Assembly: GCA_947584415.1 (NCBI GenBank)
Contig: CANPWN010000003.1
Location: 1 to 64,000, forward strand
From: an uncultured Clostridia bacterium
GTDB taxonomy: Bacteria; Bacillota; Clostridia; Christensenellales; UBA1242
DNA length: 64,000 nucleotides
Direction of reading: 5' to 3'
Program-made: the position numbers and the translations under genes
The notes under the pieces: generated by a model
The model's database searches: none
What the model was told of the DNA's origin: nothing
What the model saw: only the letters and a program-made list of their open reading frames with translations
In this document: piece by piece, positions 19,159 to 28,263 of the stretch
How the letters are laid out: each line of letters begins with the position of its first letter
Numbering within the stretch: position 1 is the first letter of the stretch

Positions 19159-19697
19159 AAAAACTTCTGCTCCATAGTTGCTGCGGGCCGTGTTCAACAC
19201 ATGTGATAAATTGTTTGAAAGATGATTATGACCTGACAATTTTTTACTTTAATCCTGCAATTTTTCCGCAAGAAGAATATCAAAAACGTTTGCTTGAACA
19301 AAAGCGTTATGCTAAAATAGTCAATGTCAAAGTGATTGACGGAACTTGGGACGAAGAAGAATATTTGCGCCTAGTCAAAGGACACGAACTTGACAAAGAA
19401 GGCGGCGAAAGGTGTGCAATTTGCTTTGAGCAGCGACTTAAGAAAACCGCACAAGTTGCAAAACAAATGGGCTTTGACTTGTTTGCCACCACCTTGACGG
19501 TCAGTCCTCACAAAAATTCTTTGGTCATAAACTCCATTGGCGAAAGAATTGCAAAAGAGGAAGGCATCCCCTTTTTAAACGAAAACTTTAAAAAGAAGGA
19601 CGGCTATCTCGACAGCATACGCCTGTCAAAACAATATGGCCTTTACAGGCAAAACTACTGCGGCTGCAGATTTTCAATAAGGAAGGATAATGTTTAA
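19155..19697 (+). CDS. queH: Epoxyqueuosine reductase QueH
   Basis: MKKLLLHSCCGPCSTHVI...FYFNPAIFPQEEYQKRL; C-term YCGC. Confidence 0.93.
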   Translation: MKKLLLHSCCGPCSTHVINCLKDDYDLTIFYFNPAIFPQEEYQKRLLEQKRYAKIVNVKVIDGTWDEEEYLRLVKGHELDKEGGERCAICFEQRLKKTAQVAKQMGFDLFATTLTVSPHKNSLVINSIGERIAKEEGIPFLNENFKKKDGYLDSIRLSKQYGLYRQNYCGCRFSIRKDNV

Positions 19698-20526
19698 GTT
19701 CAAAAAAAACAAAACAACAAAAGCACAAAGCGAATATGTGGACAGACAAGTAAAAAAACTGCCCAGAGTTGTTTTTATCATCTTTCTCGTTTACTTCCTT
19801 CTTTTTGCAATTTACATTGGCTGGTATGCTTACTTTAAGTCCACTTACTCCATTTCAAAAGTGGAAGGCATAAGCATGAAAAACACCTTAAACCAAAATT
19901 GCACTTACGCAAGTCAATCAGATGATTTGGTTTATGTAAACCCCACAAAGCCGGTTGAAAGATTTGATATCATCATTGTCAATTATAAATCTCTTGTTGA
20001 TGGCAAAGTGCAAGAAAATCACCTCATCAAGCGTGCAATTGCCTTTGGCGGAGAATACATCACCATAAGAAAAAGCGAAGAGGATGGATATTATCACATT
20101 TTCTTTTATGACGAAGAAAAAGAGCAAGCACAAATGTTAAATGAAGATTATGTGCGCAGTTATGCCGACTGGACAAGCCGAATTTCCTATGCTGGAAGTT
20201 TGTCAGAGCAATATGAAGGCAAATTTTATGAATATTATCTAAGCGGAGCAAACAGCACCAACAACCAAAGAAACTTTACTGTTGAAACTTTTGACGGAAT
20301 TTCCTATTTGAAAGTCCCTGATGATGAAATCTTCTTCCTCGGCGACAACCGTGATGACTCAATGGACGCAAGATTTATTGGCCCGTCAACTTTGCAAAGA
20401 ATTGAAGGTGTGGCAGAGATAATTCTCACCGGAGCAAACAAACCGGGTGCAAATGTGCTTGGAATTAAAATCAAATCAATTTTCTCATATTATTGGAACA
20501 AATTGGCAAAATTCTTTGCAAGATAA
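19690..20526 (+). CDS. lepB: Signal peptidase I (S26)
   Basis: VEGISMKNTL (catalytic Ser), IKRAIAFGGE (Lys), FLGDNRDDSMDARFIG. Confidence 0.92.
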   Translation: MFKFKKNKTTKAQSEYVDRQVKKLPRVVFIIFLVYFLLFAIYIGWYAYFKSTYSISKVEGISMKNTLNQNCTYASQSDDLVYVNPTKPVERFDIIIVNYKSLVDGKVQENHLIKRAIAFGGEYITIRKSEEDGYYHIFFYDEEKEQAQMLNEDYVRSYADWTSRISYAGSLSEQYEGKFYEYYLSGANSTNNQRNFTVETFDGISYLKVPDDEIFFLGDNRDDSMDARFIGPSTLQRIEGVAEIILTGANKPGANVLGIKIKSIFSYYWNKLAKFFAR

Positions 20527-20529
20527 CCC

Positions 20530-20560
20530 AAAAAAAGCCTTTAAATAAGGCTTTTTTTGT
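20530..20560 (+). terminator. Rho-independent terminator
   Basis: AAAAAGCCTT-taaat-AAGGCTTTTT. Confidence 0.7.
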
Positions 20561-20664
20561 TTAAAATTTCATAAAAATGGTTAAAATCGTTTTGTTAAAA
20601 TGTTTTTTTATGCTATGCTACTTATAGCATAAGAAATGCAAAAAAAATAAAGGGAGATAATTTT

Positions 20665-20937
20665 ATGAACAAATCTGAATTTATCAAAGCGTTCGCTGAA
20701 AAGGCAAATTTCACACAAAAAGATGCTGGAATTGCTTTTGAGGCAATGGTGGCAACAGTTGTTGAGGCTCTCAAGAAAGGTGAAAAAATCGCTATCGCTG
20801 GTTTTGGAACTTATGAAATCAAGAAAAAGCCTGCAAGGACTGGTATTAACCCAATGACAAAACAAAAGGTTAAAATCAAGGCATCAAATGTTCCTGCTTT
20901 CAAATTCGGTAACAGTTTTAAAGAAATCTTTAATTAA
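20665..20937 (+). CDS. hup: HU-family DNA-binding protein
   Basis: MNKSEFIKAFAEKANFTQKDA...GFGTYEIKKKPARTGINPMTKQ. Confidence 0.97.
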   Translation: MNKSEFIKAFAEKANFTQKDAGIAFEAMVATVVEALKKGEKIAIAGFGTYEIKKKPARTGINPMTKQKVKIKASNVPAFKFGNSFKEIFN

Positions 20938-20938
20938 A

Positions 20939-20962
20939 AAAAGGCGAAAGCCTTTTTTTTAT
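20939..20962. terminator. Terminator between convergent genes
   Basis: AAAGGC-gaaa-GCCTTT + T-run. Confidence 0.7.
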
Positions 20963-21543
20963 TGCCCCAAATCAATTTGCACATATCCTTGCGGGTAGTC
21001 ACAAAGCGGACATGTTTGCCATGCCGCTTTTTTTGTTTCTGTGTGGCCACAATTTGAGCAGACAAATTGTTTTGCCTCTGAGGACTTATACAAACTCTTT
21101 TTCGCATACATCTGAGCAAGCGCAGAGAGTTTTTGGGCGTGCGTTTTTTCAACTTCTGCCACGAGCAAAAATGTTTTGGCTATGTCCGAAAAGCCCTCGT
21201 CCTTTGCCACTTTTGCAAACGCAGGATAAATGTTTGTCGACTCATACTCCTCCACTTCCGCCGCCGCTTTGAGCGAAGTGGCAAGTTCAGACTGCTTGAA
21301 CGGATAGCCTGCCTCAATGTTGATGTTGCCATTTTTTGACTTGTCATTATCAATTATATACTGATAAAAAGTTTTGGCATGTGCCATTTCATTTTTGGCA
21401 AGTTGTTTCAAAATTGTTGAAATATAGTTAAGTTGATTTTGTTTTGCATCCTTTGCCATAAATTGATATCTCGCACCCGCCTGACACTCTGCCGCAAATG
21501 CACGAGCAAGATTTTCCTTTGTTTTGCTGTTTGAAAATTCCAT
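20959..21543 (-). CDS. rbr: Rubrerythrin
   Basis: AFAAECQAGARYQFMAKDAK, ExxH motifs, C-term rubredoxin-like FVCSNCGHTE...CPLCDYPQGYVQ. Confidence 0.95.
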   Translation of the reverse strand: MEFSNSKTKENLARAFAAECQAGARYQFMAKDAKQNQLNYISTILKQLAKNEMAHAKTFYQYIIDNDKSKNGNINIEAGYPFKQSELATSLKAAAEVEEYESTNIYPAFAKVAKDEGFSDIAKTFLLVAEVEKTHAQKLSALAQMYAKKSLYKSSEAKQFVCSNCGHTETKKAAWQTCPLCDYPQGYVQIDLGQ

Positions 21544-21642
21544 ATTTCCCCTCCACTTTATTTATGTCCACTCTTTCACCCTTTCAAACATTTGCATTTT
21601 TAAAGAAGTTTGTGTTACTATATTACTTAAGAAGGAGAAGTT

Positions 21643-22410
21643 ATGGAAAAGACATCGTATCCTCAAAAAAAAATCCATTATGCAATGATTAGAAACAACG
21701 AAAATGAAATCATTTCAAAACTCGACAACGCACTTGGGTTTTACAGAATTTATTTTGAGAAGAAAATTAAGGGTCAAGAAACAATATATGACACCCCAAA
21801 TCATCTTCTTTCAAGCGCAGGAATTGTGCTAAGCAAACAATATGAAGACGGCGTTTTTTCTTTTAAAGTCAGAAAACTTTCCTACTTGCCAACCGAATTC
21901 AGAAAACCAAGCGAAAAGTTTTATCTTTCCAAATGCAAAAGGAACGAAGCACCAAAAGACTATCCCCTTCAAATTGCAGATGCAATAAACAATGCTTTTT
22001 CAAATATTTTCACAATTGACCTTGTGGATGTTGTCAAACAAACAATTCCTATTTATGAAATTAAAATTGTCGGCAACCTTTACACTCTTGCAAGTGGCGG
22101 TGGCATGAAAGGACAACTTGTGTTTGAAAAGGCCACTTACAAAGATTTGGTGGTGGGCAAAAAAGTCAAATGCCGCGGGGCAACTGTGACTTTCCCTGGT
22201 GACCCTAGGTTTGAAAAAGATTACGCCGAAGTGGTTGATGCCATTGAGCACAGGTGCAAAGAACTTTTGATGTTCAAAGAAAGCCGCTTTGAGATTGCTC
22301 AAAGGTTGCTCAGACCAAAACCAGCACAGCCAAAAGCAGAAAGGCCATCAAAAAAGGTTAAAAAATCAAAAAAACAAAATTTAGAACAAAGTGAAAATGC
22401 TGAAACCTGA
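21643..22410 (+). CDS. CYTH-domain-like protein with Lys-rich tail
   Basis: YDTPNHLLSSAGIVLSKQYEDGVFSFKVRKL matches the CYTH YDTpd..L...g..LR..dg...K pattern. Confidence 0.5.
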   Translation: MEKTSYPQKKIHYAMIRNNENEIISKLDNALGFYRIYFEKKIKGQETIYDTPNHLLSSAGIVLSKQYEDGVFSFKVRKLSYLPTEFRKPSEKFYLSKCKRNEAPKDYPLQIADAINNAFSNIFTIDLVDVVKQTIPIYEIKIVGNLYTLASGGGMKGQLVFEKATYKDLVVGKKVKCRGATVTFPGDPRFEKDYAEVVDAIEHRCKELLMFKESRFEIAQRLLRPKPAQPKAERPSKKVKKSKKQNLEQSENAET

Positions 22411-22625
22411 TGATTTAATGCCTTTTGAAATAAAGAAGAAAAAATTGAAAATTGTTTTAAAAAAAATTTTTTTGTAATTTTTTGAAAAAATATGCAAAAA
22501 CATTTGGTATAAAAAATTTTTTATGCTAAGATATGTTTGTAAATAAATATTCGGATAAAAAATATTTTTTTACAGATATTAAAAAGGGCAAGCAAAATGC
22601 CTTGCCGTGAAAAATGGAGGTTCTT

Positions 22626-23018
22626 ATGAATTTTTCAATGTTAGGATTAGCCGGTTGGGATAGTTTTTCAGACACACCTTATAGTTGGCTTACAGATGTT
22701 TTTAATTATTTGTATCCTACTCTGTATGCAATCATGGCAGTTGCTGCAGCGGCTGGTGCAATTTATGCAGTATGGCTTGGCATTCAACTTGCAAAAGCGG
22801 AAGACCAATCAAAACGTGATGAAGCAAAGAAGCGTTTGATTTACACACTCGTTGCTGTTGCCGTTGTCATTTTGCTCATTGTGTTCTTTAACGAACTATT
22901 GCCTGGAATTTTGGATGCTGTTGGTATTGGTAAAGAAAAGAATCCAAATGATAACAGGCCTGGAGAAAGCGGGTTCATCTCCCCTGTTCTTACATTCGTA
23001 AAAACATTTATTAGATAA
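22626..23018 (+). CDS. TrbC/VirB2-like two-TM pilin-type protein
   Basis: SD ggagg; LTDVFNYLYPTLYAIMAVAAAAGAIYAVWLGIQLAKAEDQSKRDEAKKRLIYTLVAVAVVILLIVFF. Confidence 0.6.
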   Translation: MNFSMLGLAGWDSFSDTPYSWLTDVFNYLYPTLYAIMAVAAAAGAIYAVWLGIQLAKAEDQSKRDEAKKRLIYTLVAVAVVILLIVFFNELLPGILDAVGIGKEKNPNDNRPGESGFISPVLTFVKTFIR

Positions 23019-23029
23019 TTAAAAAATAA

Positions 23030-23057
23030 AAGGAGCAAAAAATTGCTCCTTTTTTTA
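23030..23057 (+). terminator. Rho-independent terminator
   Basis: AAAGGAGCAA-aaaa-TTGCTCCTTT. Confidence 0.7.
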
Positions 23058-23301
23058 TTTTTCTGCATTTAATCTTCGGAGAGAAAAAGGGCTAAATTTC
23101 TCTCCTTTATTTTTTAAGTTTGTTTTTCAAAAAATCAAGCAAAATTTTTGCTCTTTTTTGACTTGTGCTTTAATAATGATTTTTTGTCATTTTGTCGCTG
23201 CGTTTTAATAATGATTTTCTTTCATCCCCTTATGCAACTTTGTCACATCAAATTTTTGTTGCATTTTTTCCTTCAAAGTGATAAACTAGGAGAGCATTTT
23301 T

Positions 23302-23394
23302 GGAGACGTATCGAAGTGGTCGCACCGAGCTTGACTCGAAATCAAGTTGTCCGCTAATCCGGGCACGTGGGTTCGAATCCCACCGTCTCCGCCA
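23302..23394 (+). tRNA. tRNA-Ser (CGA)
   Basis: GGAGACG/CGTCTCC acceptor, anticodon loop CTCGAAA, long variable arm, GGTTCGAATCC T-arm, encoded CCA. Confidence 0.95.
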
Positions 23395-23440
23395 AAACAT
23401 GTAAGTTGAGAGAATTTCTCAAATGTGAGATATGCTTTGA

Positions 23441-23690
23441 GGGGATTCGAACGGGCGGATAAGCAAAGGCAACTGTGTTTGCGTTTGCCCGCCCCGGCGT
23501 GATAGCAAGCCCACGGCAGTGGGCGGTCGCGTCAGCGATGCGGAGCGAATCCCACCGCCCTGTTCGGGACCCCAAAAACTTATTCAAGTTTTTGGGGAAA
23601 GGAGCAGCCAAATGAGGCCGCAAGTGATTGCGAAAGCAATCCGTCAACCGAATGCAGGCTGCGACGCAATCCCACCATCTGCCAAGTTCG
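23441..23690. other. GC-rich multi-hairpin element with tRNA-3'-end-like fragments (possible structured RNA or insertion remnant)
   Basis: Perfect stems: GCCCAC-ggca-GTGGGC (23509-23524), CCCCAAAAACTT-attc-AAGTTTTTGGGG (23570-23597), GATTGC-GAAA-GCAATC (23626-23641); fragments cGAATCCCACCG and gCAATCCCACCaTCTGCCA resemble the tRNA-Ser 3' end. Confidence 0.55.
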
Positions 23691-23767
23691 TAGACGTTGA
23701 AATCAGAACAATAAAGTGTGAAATTATTTTCCACACCAAAAATACAAAAGTTTATGCAGGAGATGTT

Positions 23768-24412
23768 ATGTTAAAAGATGCGTTTGACTTTTATTATAAA
23801 GCAACCGAATTAAAAGACCTGTTAAGACAGGGTGCTATTCAATGGAACATTGATAAAAAAAGGCGTGAAAGTGTTGCAGAGCATACTTATGGCTGCATGC
23901 TTTTGGCCATCAGTTTGCAAGCAGAATTAAAAATTGATGTTGATATGGAAAAAACTTTAGAAATGCTGGCTATTCACGAACTTGAAGAACTTTTCATTGG
24001 AGATATAACTCCACTTAATAACACTGAAAAAGCGGATTTAACATCAAAAGCAAGAAAGCACATTTATGAACTCGTCAAAAATTTAAATTCTTGCGACAGG
24101 TTGATGAATTTAACGGATGAATTCAATGCACAACTTTCCTCAGATGCAAAATTTGCAAAGGCTGTGGACAAACTTGAGTGCGTTTTAGAATTTAAAAAGT
24201 ATCAAGATTTGGGGCAAGTGTCATTGTCACATTTAAAACCTGAAATGTTGGAGAATAAAAAGTTAAAAACTTTTGTTGAAAGCGGAAAATATGATTTGGC
24301 GGACATCTTCTTTTTGTATCACCTGCCCGCTTATAAAGATTATGGCATTGATGAGGAATTTTGGTTTAAAAATTTAAAGCCTTTAAAAATAAACAAGAAA
24401 AATTTGGTGTAA
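23768..24412 (+). CDS. HD-domain hydrolase (YfbR-like 5'-nucleotidase type)
   Basis: SD aggaga; RESVAEHTYGCMLLAI...LAIHELEELFIGDITP (H...HE/HD-like). Confidence 0.75.
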   Translation: MLKDAFDFYYKATELKDLLRQGAIQWNIDKKRRESVAEHTYGCMLLAISLQAELKIDVDMEKTLEMLAIHELEELFIGDITPLNNTEKADLTSKARKHIYELVKNLNSCDRLMNLTDEFNAQLSSDAKFAKAVDKLECVLEFKKYQDLGQVSLSHLKPEMLENKKLKTFVESGKYDLADIFFLYHLPAYKDYGIDEEFWFKNLKPLKINKKNLV

Positions 24413-24532
24413 AACTGACAAAATAGCAATAAAAATACGCTTTTAAAGACGAAAAATTAAAAAATTTAATCAATTTTTAATATTTTCGTTTTTTTGTAAG
24501 CAAGTTTTGACAAAATATGATATAATTTTCTC

Positions 24533-25606
24533 ATGGAAAACATCCTGTTAAAAAACGCTGAACTTTTTTGCCCTCATCCTTGCGGAGTTAAGGATGTGCT
24601 TGTTTCAAAGGGACAAATTCAAAAAATTGGAACTGAATTGGATTATAACCCGCAGACCACCTATGTGCTTGACTGCTCGGGAGATATGGTTTGTCCAATG
24701 TTTGTTGATGGAAATGCCCTTATTGTTGGCAAACTTATTTATTCTGAAAAAGATTTTTTGGCGGGTGGAATTGGCACTGTTGTTGGCACTATGCGTTTCG
24801 GTTGTGCTGTGAAAAATCTTGAGGCTTATCTTGAAGCGGCGAACAAACTTAAACTCAATGGTCTTGATTGTTTCATATTGACAGACGGCATTGATTTTTA
24901 CACCAACTCTTTGACTGGTGATATTAGCACAGATATTGCCACAATCAATGGAATTATAGGCGCAAAAACAGCGCTCAGCAGCAAAGGCGTTGTCAGACTG
25001 GGCAATCCAACTTTTTCTATGTTTCAAGAACTTGCGGTCAGATGCTACAGCGTTTCAAGATTGATTAGGCGGCCTGTTCAACTTATGGTTCATTTGGAAA
25101 GAGAACTTAAACCACACACCCACAATCTTGCTTGGATTGACAAGATTGTTGAGGACACCGGCGTGCCATATTCAACCTTTAAACTTTTGCACGCCGAAGA
25201 ATATGCCGAAGATGTTTTGAAATACGCACAAAAAGGATGTTATGTTGACTTTACTGCTTTTGAGGACAAATATGACCCCCGCTATGACAATCTTGTGTCC
25301 GCCATGCAAACAAATGACATTGACCTTGACAGAATTTCAATTTCCTCAAACGCTTTTGACCTTGTTGAAAAACATGGAAATTTTGCAAAATATTGTGAGC
25401 CTAAAAACCTTCTTAACACTATCAAAATTCTTTGTCTTGAAAAAGGCTTAAAGTTTGCAGATGTTATTAAACTTGTCACATCAACTCCTTCACTTTTGAT
25501 TGGCAAAGATATTGCGTCACTTGAAGAGGGCAAAAAGTGCAAGGCTTTGATTTTGGACAAGCAATTTAACATCAAAGGCATAATTGATTACAAAAATAAC
25601 ATATAG
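24533..25606 (+). CDS. Isoaspartyl-dipeptidase (IadA)-like amidohydrolase homologue lacking HxH and Asp ligands
   Basis: LLKNAELFCPHPCGVKDVLVSKGQIQKI...CPMFVDGNALIVG...GIGTVVGTM...RISISSNAFD aligns along its length with IadA. Confidence 0.6.
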   Translation: MENILLKNAELFCPHPCGVKDVLVSKGQIQKIGTELDYNPQTTYVLDCSGDMVCPMFVDGNALIVGKLIYSEKDFLAGGIGTVVGTMRFGCAVKNLEAYLEAANKLKLNGLDCFILTDGIDFYTNSLTGDISTDIATINGIIGAKTALSSKGVVRLGNPTFSMFQELAVRCYSVSRLIRRPVQLMVHLERELKPHTHNLAWIDKIVEDTGVPYSTFKLLHAEEYAEDVLKYAQKGCYVDFTAFEDKYDPRYDNLVSAMQTNDIDLDRISISSNAFDLVEKHGNFAKYCEPKNLLNTIKILCLEKGLKFADVIKLVTSTPSLLIGKDIASLEEGKKCKALILDKQFNIKGIIDYKNNI

Positions 25607-25614
25607 GAGTTGGT

Positions 25615-26484
25615 ATGCAAGAAATTTTTATTGAAGCACGCGACAAATTTTTGCTTTCAACATTGATGTTCTCCCCTAAAAAGCCAAAAGCAGTTGTTCA
25701 AATTGTGCATGGCTCTTTGGAACATAAGGAAAGATATTGCGACTTTGCAAATTTTTTGTGCGAGCATGATTTCGCCGTTGTTATTGCAGATAACCGCGGA
25801 CACGGCGCATCAATAAGTCCCTCCTATCCGCGTGGTTTCAGCGGCACGCTTGAGCAAAATATTATGGATATGGAAGTTGTGACAGAATTCATTAAAACCA
25901 ACTTTCCTTCCCTGCCAATTTACATGTTTGGCCACTCTTTAGGCTCGGTTTTTGCAAGAGTTTTCCTGCAAAAGCATGACACGGAAATACAAAAGCTCGC
26001 TTTGAGCGGAACGGTCAATTACAACCCTTTTGCATGGGTGGGAATTTGTCTGGCAAAAATTATTTCACTTTTTAAAGGCAAGCACGGAACAAGCAAGTTG
26101 CTTAATAGTCTTGCCGCAATAAAAGAAGATAACAGTTGGCTAAGTTACAACCCTAAAAACCTTGAAAATTACAAAAACGACCCGCTAAACACACCTCTTT
26201 GGCAAAATGGCGGTGCGCTTACTGTTTTTGAAGCCGACAGACAACTTGGAAAATGCAAAAACTTTCAATGCAAAAATCCAGAACTTCCAATATTATCAGT
26301 AACAGGTCAAGATGACCCCGTTACAGGCGGAAAAAAGGGGTTAAGCAAAAGTTTAAGTCTATTAAACAAAATTGGATACAAAAACACTTCTTCCCTTGTG
26401 TATGAAAAAATGAAACACGAAATTTTAAATGAAGTTGATAATGCACGCGTTTATAATGACCTTAGGCTATTTTTTGAAAAATAA
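25615..26484 (+). CDS. Alpha/beta hydrolase (monoacylglycerol lipase/lysophospholipase-like)
   Basis: QIVHGSLEHKERYCDFANFL, DNRGHGAS, YMFGHSLGSVFAR. Confidence 0.85.
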   Translation: MQEIFIEARDKFLLSTLMFSPKKPKAVVQIVHGSLEHKERYCDFANFLCEHDFAVVIADNRGHGASISPSYPRGFSGTLEQNIMDMEVVTEFIKTNFPSLPIYMFGHSLGSVFARVFLQKHDTEIQKLALSGTVNYNPFAWVGICLAKIISLFKGKHGTSKLLNSLAAIKEDNSWLSYNPKNLENYKNDPLNTPLWQNGGALTVFEADRQLGKCKNFQCKNPELPILSVTGQDDPVTGGKKGLSKSLSLLNKIGYKNTSSLVYEKMKHEILNEVDNARVYNDLRLFFEK

Positions 26485-26535
26485 GTGCTGCAATTATTTT
26501 TTATTTTCCTTATTATTTGATATAATTATAGATAT

Positions 26536-28254
26536 ATGAAAAGACTTTTTCGTTTTTTTAAGGGCTATAAAAAAGAAATGGTTTTTGCTCCGTTTTTTAA
26601 GTTTTTTGAAACTTTGACGGACATTGTCATCCCTTTGATTGTTGCAAATATGATTGATATTGGCGTCAAAAGCAATGATGTCAAGTATATTGTCACCTAC
26701 GGCATTGTTGTTGTCGTTTTGAATATTGTTGGAATTGCAAGTGCAATTTTGTGCCAGCGTTTTACCGCTGTTGCTGCAAACGGCGTGCAATATGAAATTA
26801 GAAATGGGCTTTACAGACACATCAACACCCTTTCACACGCCGAACTTGACAAATATGGCACAGCCACTTTAAACAACCGCATCACCCGTGATGTCGGCGT
26901 CATCAAAAGTGCACTTTCAACCTTTTTGCGCAGCGTGATGAGAACTCCTTTCCTTTTGATAGGCTCGCTTATCATGGCAATGATAATTGACTTAAAACTT
27001 TCTTTGGCGTTTGTTGTTGTGATGCCGCTTGTGACAGCAATTGTATTTATAATTTTTAAACTAACCGAGCCGCTATATCAAAAAACCCAGTCAAATCTTG
27101 ACAAAGTTTCAGAGATAACTCGAGAAAATTTGCAAGGCTCAAGAGTTGTGAGGGCTTTCAATAAGCAAGACTACGAAGAAAAACGCTTTGAAGTTGCTTC
27201 TCTTAGGCTGCGAAAATCTTACACAAAAGTGACCAATCTTTCCTCCGCCCTGCACCCACTCACAAGCACCGTAATCAATTTTGCAATTATTGCTGTCATC
27301 TGGTTTGGTGGAGTGCAAGTTAATGTTGGTGGGCTTTCACAAGGCCAATTGATTGCTTTTGTCAATTATCTCACTCAAATTGGCTCTGCACTTGTGTCAC
27401 TTGCCAACCTCATTATTCAATTCATTAAGGCGCACAACTGTGCTTGCAGAATAAATGAAATTTTTGACACAAAGCCTTCCATAATAGAAACCAATCATGA
27501 GCATATTGAACTTAAGCCTTCCAAACAGACACCAAAAATTGAATTTAAAAATGTGTCTTTTGCTTACAGCGAAAGTGCAAAGTATGCAATAAAAAACTTT
27601 TCCGTTAAAATTATGCCAGGCGAAACAATTGGAATTATTGGCGGAACAGGAAGTGGAAAAAGCAGCATTATCAATCTTATCCCAAGATTTTATGACACCA
27701 GCGAAGGAACTGTTTTTATTGATGGGGTGGATGTTAAAAATTTCAGTTTTCATGATTTAAGGTCAAAAATTGGCATTGTGCCACAAAAGGCGGTGCTTTT
27801 TAAAGGCACGCTCAAAGAAAACCTTCGTTGGAGAAAAAAGGATGCCACCATTGACGAACTTGTCAAAGCAGTCAAAATTTCGCAAAGCGAGGAATTTGTT
27901 AATGAACTTGATGGCAAATATGATTTCAAAGTTCAGGCCGGCGGCAAAAATTTCTCTGGCGGGCAGAGGCAAAGGCTTACCATTGCAAGAGCGCTTGTTG
28001 GCAACCCTGAAATTCTAATTTTAGATGACAGCGCAAGTGCCTTGGATTTTGCAACTGACGCGGCACTTCGAAAAGCAATAAAACAAGAGGTCAAAGCAAC
28101 AATTATTCTTGTTTCACAGAGGGCAAACACCGTTAAAAACGCAGACAAAATCATTGTGCTTGAAAATGGCGACATTGTTGGCATAGGAAAGCATAATGAA
28201 CTTTTGCAAACTTGCCCAGTTTATCAAGAGATTTACAACTCTCAGACAAAATAA
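26536..28254 (+). CDS. ABC exporter (TMD-NBD), degenerate-site half
   Basis: Walker A GGTGSGKSS, FSGGQRQR, LDDSASALD (Glu to Asp), VSQRANT (H-loop His to Gln). Confidence 0.92.
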   Translation: MKRLFRFFKGYKKEMVFAPFFKFFETLTDIVIPLIVANMIDIGVKSNDVKYIVTYGIVVVVLNIVGIASAILCQRFTAVAANGVQYEIRNGLYRHINTLSHAELDKYGTATLNNRITRDVGVIKSALSTFLRSVMRTPFLLIGSLIMAMIIDLKLSLAFVVVMPLVTAIVFIIFKLTEPLYQKTQSNLDKVSEITRENLQGSRVVRAFNKQDYEEKRFEVASLRLRKSYTKVTNLSSALHPLTSTVINFAIIAVIWFGGVQVNVGGLSQGQLIAFVNYLTQIGSALVSLANLIIQFIKAHNCACRINEIFDTKPSIIETNHEHIELKPSKQTPKIEFKNVSFAYSESAKYAIKNFSVKIMPGETIGIIGGTGSGKSSIINLIPRFYDTSEGTVFIDGVDVKNFSFHDLRSKIGIVPQKAVLFKGTLKENLRWRKKDATIDELVKAVKISQSEEFVNELDGKYDFKVQAGGKNFSGGQRQRLTIARALVGNPEILILDDSASALDFATDAALRKAIKQEVKATIILVSQRANTVKNADKIIVLENGDIVGIGKHNELLQTCPVYQEIYNSQTK

Positions 28255-28263
28255 GGAGAAAAA

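Noticed and set aside
23354-23734. Minus-strand 126-aa ORF ending AETVGFEPTCPD
   Set aside because: The C-terminus is the antisense of tRNA-Ser (the common spurious GFEPTCPD translation) and the rest is the GC-rich hairpin element
23519-23767. N-terminal extension of the HD-domain ORF
   Set aside because: Reads through the structured element; ATG at 23768 with SD aggaga fits the HD family start
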